DNA from: SAR86 cluster bacterium
Lineage (GTDB): Bacteria > Pseudomonadota > Gammaproteobacteria > SAR86 > D2472
Assembly: GCA_029248485.1 (NCBI GenBank)
Contig: JAQWJG010000011.1
Span: 1 to 10,162, forward strand
Direction of reading: 5' to 3'
DNA: 10,162 bases
Under the pieces are notes generated by a model. It did not search any database, was not told where the DNA came from, and was given only the letters and a program-made list of their open reading frames with translations. Of this stretch, positions 5,330 through 10,162 are shown piece by piece. Position 1 is the stretch's first letter. Each line of letters opens with the position of its first letter. Position numbers and translations under genes: made by a program.

Positions 5330-7789
5330 ATGAAAAAAATTTTCCAATTCATTCTAAGAAAACCAGTTCTTGTTATGGCCCTTATCTTGGCTATTTTTCT
5401 TTCGGCGGCTATTGGTTTAAAGAATTTTAAGCTTGATGCATCCTCTGATGCGCTAGTAATCGAGGGGGATGAAGCCTTTAAAGTTTACAGAGAGACCGGT
5501 GAAATATTTGGTAACTCTGATTTCTTAATTATCACTTTTACCCCCGATACTGATTTATTTTCACCCCAATCTTTAGCAACAATCAAAAGTTTAGATACTC
5601 AATTAGAGAAATTGCCTGGTGTTCAGTCCGTACTAACAATCCTCGATGCACCAATATTTTTTCAGCCAAAAGTTCCCATTGCTGATTTGATGGATAATCT
5701 TAAAACGCTTGAATCTGAAGATATTGATTTTTCGGCTGCAAAAGAAGAAATTATTGATAATCCAGTTTACTCAGAGCTCATTATCAGCCCTGATGGAGGT
5801 ACCACAGCAATTCAGGTAACTCTTAGCGAGAATTCTTTGTATAGAGACTTAATTACGAAGAGGTATGAATTGCTTGCCTTTAACAACCTTTCATCAACTC
5901 AAAAAAACGAACTTAGAAATATAAATAAACAGATCTCTCAAATAAATGATGATGAAGCAAAACAGCGGACTGATTTAATCATCCAAATTAGAGATCTTCT
6001 TAAGCAAAATAGTGATAAGGGAACATTATTTTTGGGCGGTGCTTCAATGATAGCTACTGATATGATGAGTTTTATTAAATCAGATTTAATGACATTTGGT
6101 GCTGGTGTTGCAATAGTTTTTTGTTTGATGCTCTATCTCTTTTTTCAAAATATATGGTTTGTTCTTTTGCCATTAGGTAATGCTTTTGTTACCACAGCAT
6201 TTACAGCCAGCGTTCTTGGATTAATGGATTGGAAAATAAGCGTCATTTCCTCTAACTTCATTGCTTTGTTGCTCATTTTGACCATCTCATTGACTGTGCA
6301 TGTGTTAGTTAGATTTACTGAAGTTTCTCGTAATTCTGAATCTGTTGATGATGCTATATATAAAACCCTAAATCAGATGGTTATACCTTGTTTATTCGCT
6401 GCATTAACTACTGCCATAGCATTTCTGTCATTGATGCTGGGGGACATTAAGCCTGTTATAGAATTTGGAAAAATGATGTCAGTAGGAATGATTTTTGCAT
6501 TTATTTTTACTTTTACTTTTTTGCCCAGTGCAATGAAGCTTACAATTAAATCTACGAGCACCTATTCACTAGATTTTATAAATAAAATACCTTCAAGATT
6601 AGGGTTTCTTGCTATACATAAGGGCAAACAAATTGCCATATTTTTTATTTTCATTTCAATCTCTTTGATTTATGGAGTTTCAAAACTTGAAGTTGAAAAC
6701 AGATTTATAGATTATTTTTCTCCTGAAACTGAGATATATCAAGGCATGTTATTGCTTGATCAGGAATTAGGCGGAACTGCAACCCTAGACATCTTGATTG
6801 ACAAGCCTGCCGAAGAAATATTTGATGATTCAGATTTTGATGGCGATGACTTGTTTGAAGATGACTTGTTTGAAGATGATTCAAGCGATGCATCTGGCTA
6901 TTGGTGGAATGCATCATCTCTTGCTAAGCTCGAAGAGATTCATGATTATTTAGATGAGATTCCAGAAATGGGAAAAGTGTTAAGCGTAGCAAGCGGAATT
7001 AAATTAGCCAGAATGATTAATGATGATAATGACTTAAATGATCTAGAGTTAGCGTTGCTTCGTTCTGTTTTGCCTGAGGATATTAAAGAAACTTTGCTCT
7101 ATTCATATATTAATCAAGATGATTCAAAAGTAAGGATTTCTGCTAGAGTTCTTGAGTCTGCTCAGACATTAAATAGAAAAGAGTTGCTGGAAAAAATTAA
7201 CTTTGATCTTGCTAATAGATTTGATTTAGACAAAGACCAATTTCAAGTTACAGGCTTAGCTGTTCTATATAACAATATGCTTCAATCATTATTTTCATCA
7301 CAAATTAAATCTTTGGGTTTAGTTTTTGCTGTTATAGGATTGATGATATTGTTGCTCTTCAGATCGCTTAAAATTACTCTTATTGCAATGACGCCAAATT
7401 TGATAACCGCAGGCTCTGTTTTGGGCTTGTTAGGTGTATTAGGGATTCCCTTAGATATCATGACAATTACCGTAGCTGCTATTAGCGTTGGAATGGCCGT
7501 AGATAATACTATTCATTATCTTTATAGATATAAAACTGAAGTCGCAAATAAAGATCTTAACAATAATCAGAGAATTTTAAATTCTCACGACTCTGTGGGT
7601 CGAGCTGTTTTTTATACGGCAACAACTATAGCAGCCGGGTTCTCTATTTTTGCTCTATCTAGTTTTACGCCGACCGTCTTGTTTGGTTTATTTACAGCCT
7701 TTGCATTGATAATTTCTTTTTTTGCATCTTTAACCTTGCTACCATTTCTCTTAACTTTTTTTAATGCTTTTTCAAGCCAGGAGTCATAA
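5330..7789 (+). CDS. RND superfamily transporter (MMPL/COG1033 type)
   Basis: An 819-residue inner-membrane protein with the two-fold RND plan. Helix TM1 is at about 12-32, a first periplasmic domain at 33-250, and TM2-TM6 at about 253-403. TM7 is at about 433-450, a second periplasmic domain at 451-657, and TM8-TM12 at about 658-809. The pattern GMAVDNTIHYLYRY at 721-734 in TM10 is the family signature with proton-relay Asp D725. The matching TM4 segment (TISLTVHVLVRF) has S320 at that place. It belongs to the 'predicted exporter' branch that includes lipid and hopanoid transporters, rather than AcrB-type drug pumps, which are over 1000 residues. Substrate unknown. Residues 497-520 are an acidic insert (separate entry). 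The gene starts 8 bases after bolA without a clear Shine-Dalgarno sequence and is directly followed by the racemase start, so they form one transcript. Confidence 0.9.
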   Translation: MKKIFQFILRKPVLVMALILAIFLSAAIGLKNFKLDASSDALVIEGDEAFKVYRETGEIFGNSDFLIITFTPDTDLFSPQSLATIKSLDTQLEKLPGVQSVLTILDAPIFFQPKVPIADLMDNLKTLESEDIDFSAAKEEIIDNPVYSELIISPDGGTTAIQVTLSENSLYRDLITKRYELLAFNNLSSTQKNELRNINKQISQINDDEAKQRTDLIIQIRDLLKQNSDKGTLFLGGASMIATDMMSFIKSDLMTFGAGVAIVFCLMLYLFFQNIWFVLLPLGNAFVTTAFTASVLGLMDWKISVISSNFIALLLILTISLTVHVLVRFTEVSRNSESVDDAIYKTLNQMVIPCLFAALTTAIAFLSLMLGDIKPVIEFGKMMSVGMIFAFIFTFTFLPSAMKLTIKSTSTYSLDFINKIPSRLGFLAIHKGKQIAIFFIFISISLIYGVSKLEVENRFIDYFSPETEIYQGMLLLDQELGGTATLDILIDKPAEEIFDDSDFDGDDLFEDDLFEDDSSDASGYWWNASSLAKLEEIHDYLDEIPEMGKVLSVASGIKLARMINDDNDLNDLELALLRSVLPEDIKETLLYSYINQDDSKVRISARVLESAQTLNRKELLEKINFDLANRFDLDKDQFQVTGLAVLYNNMLQSLFSSQIKSLGLVFAVIGLMILLLFRSLKITLIAMTPNLITAGSVLGLLGVLGIPLDIMTITVAAISVGMAVDNTIHYLYRYKTEVANKDLNNNQRILNSHDSVGRAVFYTATTIAAGFSIFALSSFTPTVLFGLFTAFALIISFFASLTLLPFLLTFFNAFSSQES
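6845..6874 (+). repeat. Exact 15-bp tandem duplication in RND gene (DDLFE x2)
   Basis: The unit GATGACTTGTTTGAA occurs twice back to back (6845-6859, 6860-6874) and is followed by GATGAT. It encodes DDLFE-DDLFE (residues 506-515), directly after the D500-S-D-F-D-G505 sequence, in the second periplasmic domain. An in-frame duplication with no base difference suggests a recent slippage event. Confidence 0.95.
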
Positions 7790-8896
7790 ATGTCAGGACC
7801 TTTGAGTGGAATAAAACTTGTAGAATTTGCAGGCATTGGTCCAGGACCATTTTGTGGAATGATTTTGGCAGATTTAGGCGCTGAAGTTATTAGAATTGAC
7901 AGATCTTCTCAACATGGTCATGGAAACACAATAGATTTCCAACATAGATCCAAATCATCGCTTTCTGCAGACCTAAAGAATCCACAAACCATTAATGAAA
8001 TTAAAAAACTTCTTGCTAATGTGGATGGCTTAATTGAGGGTTTTCGGCCTGGTGTGATGGAGCGATTAGGGTTAGGTCCTGATGAATGCTTAAAGGTTAA
8101 TCCAAATCTAGTTTATGGCAGGATGACTGGATGGGGGCAAGAGGGGCCTTTGGCTAAAACAGCTGGCCATGATATTAATTACATTGCATTAACTGGTGCG
8201 CTTGAATCTATGGGCAGAAAAGGTCAGACACCTCCACCACCTTTAAACCTGGTTGGGGACTTCGGTGGTGGTGGTATGTTTCTAGCTCTTGGTATTGTTT
8301 CTGCATTGCTTAACATTAAGCAAGGCGGCAAGGGTCAGGTAGTTGATGCTGCAATGGTTGATGGGGCCTCTGTTTTGATGTCGATGTTTTATGCTTTTAA
8401 AGCCTCTGGCTTTTGGTTGGAGGAGAGAGAATCTAATTTACTTGATGGAGCCGCACATTTTTATGATACCTATGAGTGCTCTGACCAAAAGTTCCTTGCA
8501 GTTGGTTCAATAGAGCCCCAATTTTATTCAGTGCTATTAGAAAAATTGGAAATATCAGATCTAAAATTTCAAGATCAGCACAATAAAGAATTGTGGCCAG
8601 AGCTAAAAATTATCATGAAAGACAAAATTAAAGAAAAGACTCGTGATGAATGGGCAGACATTTTTGATGGCACTGATGCATGTGTTGCCCCGGTTTTAAA
8701 TCTATCTGAGGCTCCAGCACATCATCATATGAAAGCAAGGAATTCATTTGTGGAAGTTGATGGAGTTATTCAGCCTGCACCTGCGCCTAGATTTTCTGAT
8801 ACTACAACCTCTATCAAGCATTCTTCAGTTAAAGCAGGTGAAAACAATGATGAAATCTGTGCTAAATATAATTTAGACAGGTCTTGCTTTAACTAA
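7790..8896 (+). CDS. amacr: Alpha-methylacyl-CoA racemase (class III CoA-transferase family)
   Basis: A 368-residue CaiB/BaiF-fold protein. The residues that separate racemases from CoA-transferases are present: H127 in AGHDINY (general acid/base), D157 in NLVGDFGGGG and E242 in AVGSIEPQF. They sit one position from H126, D156 and E241 of the Mycobacterium enzyme MCR. HFYDTYEC at 223-230 is also typical. The enzyme interconverts (2R)- and (2S)-2-methylacyl-CoA, letting branched fatty acids, isoprenoid chains or sterol side chains enter beta-oxidation in the cytoplasm. A true class III transferase would carry a catalytic Asp instead, so the racemase call is firm; the natural substrate is not known. 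AGGAG at 7779-7783 lies inside the transporter gene, six bases before the ATG. The ATG directly abuts the transporter stop, so expression is probably coupled. The 3' end overlaps tatD by 8 bases, tail to tail. Confidence 0.92.
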   Translation: MSGPLSGIKLVEFAGIGPGPFCGMILADLGAEVIRIDRSSQHGHGNTIDFQHRSKSSLSADLKNPQTINEIKKLLANVDGLIEGFRPGVMERLGLGPDECLKVNPNLVYGRMTGWGQEGPLAKTAGHDINYIALTGALESMGRKGQTPPPPLNLVGDFGGGGMFLALGIVSALLNIKQGGKGQVVDAAMVDGASVLMSMFYAFKASGFWLEERESNLLDGAAHFYDTYECSDQKFLAVGSIEPQFYSVLLEKLEISDLKFQDQHNKELWPELKIIMKDKIKEKTRDEWADIFDGTDACVAPVLNLSEAPAHHHMKARNSFVEVDGVIQPAPAPRFSDTTTSIKHSSVKAGENNDEICAKYNLDRSCFN

Positions 8897-9674
8897 AAAA
8901 TTCAATAGCGTTATTGCTAGTTGCTGATTTAAGCTCCTCCAAATCATATCCTGTAAGCTCACATATTTCATTCGCTATGTGTGGTAAATATTTAGGCTCG
9001 TTAATATTTTTGTTAGGCTTAATCATAAGATTTTTTGGGATAAGATATGGAGAATCAGTCTCTATCATCATTTTTTCAATAGGTATATTTTTGATCGACT
9101 TACGCAACTCAATATTTCTTTTTGCATCACAAATCCAGCCAGTAAGGCCAATATAGGCTCCTAACTCTAGATACTCATCTAATTCTGCTTGAGTGCCAGT
9201 AAAACAGTGCACGACAAACTTTGGAAAGTTGCTTATATTTTCTTTGATGATGCGAATAAAATCACCATGTGCATCTCGTTGATGAAGATAGAGCGGGAGA
9301 CTTAATTCTTTTGCAATTTCTATATGCATACCAAAAGATTTTTTTTGAATATCGGGTGGAGATATATTTCTAAAGTAATCCAATCCAGTTTCTCCTATGG
9401 CATTTGGATTGATAGATTTTAATTTTTTTAAAAGTGCATCGTGACTTATTTCAAGTATTTCTGTTGCATAATGGGGATGAATGCCTGCTGATATAAAGAA
9501 TTTTTCAGGCGTATTATTTTGGATCACTTTAATGGGATCAATATCAGCTAAGCTTGCGCAAAGTAAAACAAATTTTTCTACGCCTTCTTGCTCTGCATTA
9601 TTTATTACTTCATCTAAATTATGCTTAAAAGATTCATGTGTAAAATTACAAGCAATGTCTATAAATCCAGCCAT
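8889..9674 (-). CDS. tatD: TatD family metal-dependent DNase
   Basis: A 261-residue TIM-barrel metallohydrolase of the TatD family, a cytoplasmic 3'-5' exonuclease linked to DNA repair and turnover. Motifs are FIDIACNFT at 4-12, AGIHPH at 63-68, IGETGLDYFRN at 93-103, YLHQRDAH at 129-136, VVHCFTG at 154-160, GLTGWICD at 176-183 and IETDSPYL at 204-211. The first motif lacks the HxH of YcfH-type relatives and has D6 and N10 instead, just as E. coli TatD reads DIGVNLT. This makes it true TatD rather than YcfH/YjjV. The metal residues H66/H68, E95, H131, H156 and D207 are in place. It does not lie with tatABC, so the name reflects ancestry only. It is transcribed towards the racemase gene, with overlapping 3' ends and no terminator between. 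The ATG at 9674 has an A-rich leader and no Shine-Dalgarno sequence. Confidence 0.93.
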   Translation of the reverse strand: MAGFIDIACNFTHESFKHNLDEVINNAEQEGVEKFVLLCASLADIDPIKVIQNNTPEKFFISAGIHPHYATEILEISHDALLKKLKSINPNAIGETGLDYFRNISPPDIQKKSFGMHIEIAKELSLPLYLHQRDAHGDFIRIIKENISNFPKFVVHCFTGTQAELDEYLELGAYIGLTGWICDAKRNIELRKSIKNIPIEKMMIETDSPYLIPKNLMIKPNKNINEPKYLPHIANEICELTGYDLEELKSATSNNAIEFFS

Positions 9675-9682
9675 TTTTAATT

Positions 9683-9719
9683 TCTATCAATTACAATAAT
9701 GATGTAATTATCTATCAAT
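9683..9719. repeat. Inverted repeat framed by direct repeats in divergent spacer
   Basis: AATTACA (9689-9695), seven bases, then TGTAATT (9703-9709) is a perfect 7-bp interrupted palindrome. It is framed by two copies of TCTATCAAT (9683-9691 and 9711-9719), 28 bases apart start to start. The block fills nearly all of the 45-base gap between the tatD and thioesterase starts. The palindrome covers the tatD -10 box and a second TGTAAT (9703-9708) pointing at the thioesterase gene. An operator for a dimeric repressor controlling both genes would fit. No regulator gene is visible in the window. Confidence 0.5.
9690..9718 (-). promoter_or_regulatory. Promoter of tatD
   Basis: On the minus strand TTGATA (9718-9713), a 17-base spacer and TGTAAT (9695-9690) match the sigma70 boxes at 5 of 6 each. 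The predicted start near 9683 leaves a leader of about 9 bases before the ATG at 9674. This is the best promoter match in the window. Confidence 0.55.
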
Positions 9720-10162
9720 ATGAACCATTTTGAACAATTTCAAGCAGCTTTAGATCTGACGAAAGTTTCAGATACCGTTTTTTCATTTGTGCCCAACTCA
9801 AAATATTTTGTTGGTAACACTCCTCATGGAGGATATCTCTTGGCGTTAATGAATAAAGCGATGACTAAAGTTCTTCCTCATCCAAGCGCCATTAATTCAA
9901 ATATATATTATCTAGATAGAACTGAACCCGAACCTGCAGAACTACACGTGGAAGTAATTAGAACCTCAAAAGGCTCTTCAATGGGACAGGTTAAATTAAT
10001 TCAGAATGAAAAAATAACATGCTTATACTCGTCTCTGTGTTCTGATTTTCATTACATGAAAGGTCATTCAGGTCTAACAACACCACTTCCTGAAATCATG
10101 AATTCTGTTTCAAAGGATAATTTTAAAGTAATGAATTATGAGAACTTTAAACTAGGCTCAAC
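9720..10162 (+). CDS. Acyl-CoA thioesterase-like protein (hotdog fold), 5' part
   Basis: An open frame of 147 codons from ATG 9720 to the window edge, with the 3' end missing. The N-terminal part has the pattern of TesB-like/4HBT_3 thioesterases: a strand pair, then TPHGGYLLALMNKAM at 34-48 (the NGGYlaal helix of the hotdog fold). After it come HP at 54-55, a YYLDRTEPEPAELHVEVIRTSKG segment (strand 'fl.p...gp..v.v.vlr.gr') and a VKLIQNEK strand. These enzymes release free acid from acyl-CoA, and the full protein is expected to have two hotdog domains in about 250-280 residues. The catalytic residues of the second domain are outside the window. It is divergent from tatD with a 45-base spacer, has no Shine-Dalgarno sequence, and may be read from the TGTAAT at 9703-9708 as a nearly leaderless mRNA. 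The link to the racemase upstream is suggestive only. Confidence 0.75.
   Translation, partial: MNHFEQFQAALDLTKVSDTVFSFVPNSKYFVGNTPHGGYLLALMNKAMTKVLPHPSAINSNIYYLDRTEPEPAELHVEVIRTSKGSSMGQVKLIQNEKITCLYSSLCSDFHYMKGHSGLTTPLPEIMNSVSKDNFKVMNYENFKLGS

Noticed and set aside
6705..6917. Leftward open frame rich in His, Gln and Asn
   Set aside because: It is the antisense of the acidic insert in the RND gene; the composition simply mirrors Asp/Glu codons.
8914..9156. Rightward hydrophobic open frame opposite tatD
   Set aside because: It is antisense to conserved TatD motifs; the hydrophobicity comes from the complementary codons. No ribosome-binding site.

Overview
The window is AT-rich and gene-dense. 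Genes are separated by 0-80 bases or overlap, many starts have weak or no Shine-Dalgarno sequence, and several products carry clear export signals. The TatD protein closely follows the enterobacterial TatD pattern, and BolA and the O6-alkylguanine methyltransferase also look proteobacterial. My best guess is a streamlined marine gammaproteobacterium of the SAR86 type. That is inferred from composition, compactness and gene style, not from a marker gene. I see no mobile element, CRISPR array or phage gene.

Layout. Bases 1-2514 are a leftward set of three genes: a PhoD-like phosphatase, a secreted metal-dependent amidohydrolase, and the first 54 codons of a renalase-like FAD oxidoreductase, which starts three bases after the amidohydrolase stop. 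Bases 2551-4489 hold two exported proteins of unknown function. One is a lipoprotein with a TTG start and the other has an ordinary signal peptide. Between them lie a leftward DUF6356-type one-helix membrane protein and a tRNA-Gly(UCC) gene. A strong intrinsic terminator at about 4504-4537 closes this part. Bases 4580-8896 form a tight rightward run: ogt, bolA (overlapping ogt), a 12-helix RND-superfamily transporter, and an alpha-methylacyl-CoA racemase that starts directly after the transporter stop. Leftward tatD converges on the racemase with an 8-base overlap. A 45-base divergent spacer then separates tatD from a rightward acyl-CoA thioesterase-like gene cut off by the window end.

How the genes may work together. 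The racemase, the RND transporter and the thioesterase suggest handling of branched or isoprenoid acyl-CoAs and export of a lipid-like compound, but this rests only on adjacency. The leftward set suggests periplasmic scavenging of phosphate esters and peptides.

The most interesting signal is the pair of exported proteins at 2551-3285 and 3731-4489. Each seems to be made of two copies of one module of about 80-90 residues that begins and ends with a cysteine. In both proteins the only mature cysteines, apart from the lipobox cysteine, are those four. The other points of note are an acidic, Ca-loop-like insert built on an exact 15-base duplication in the RND transporter, and a symmetric promoter/operator arrangement at 9683-9719.
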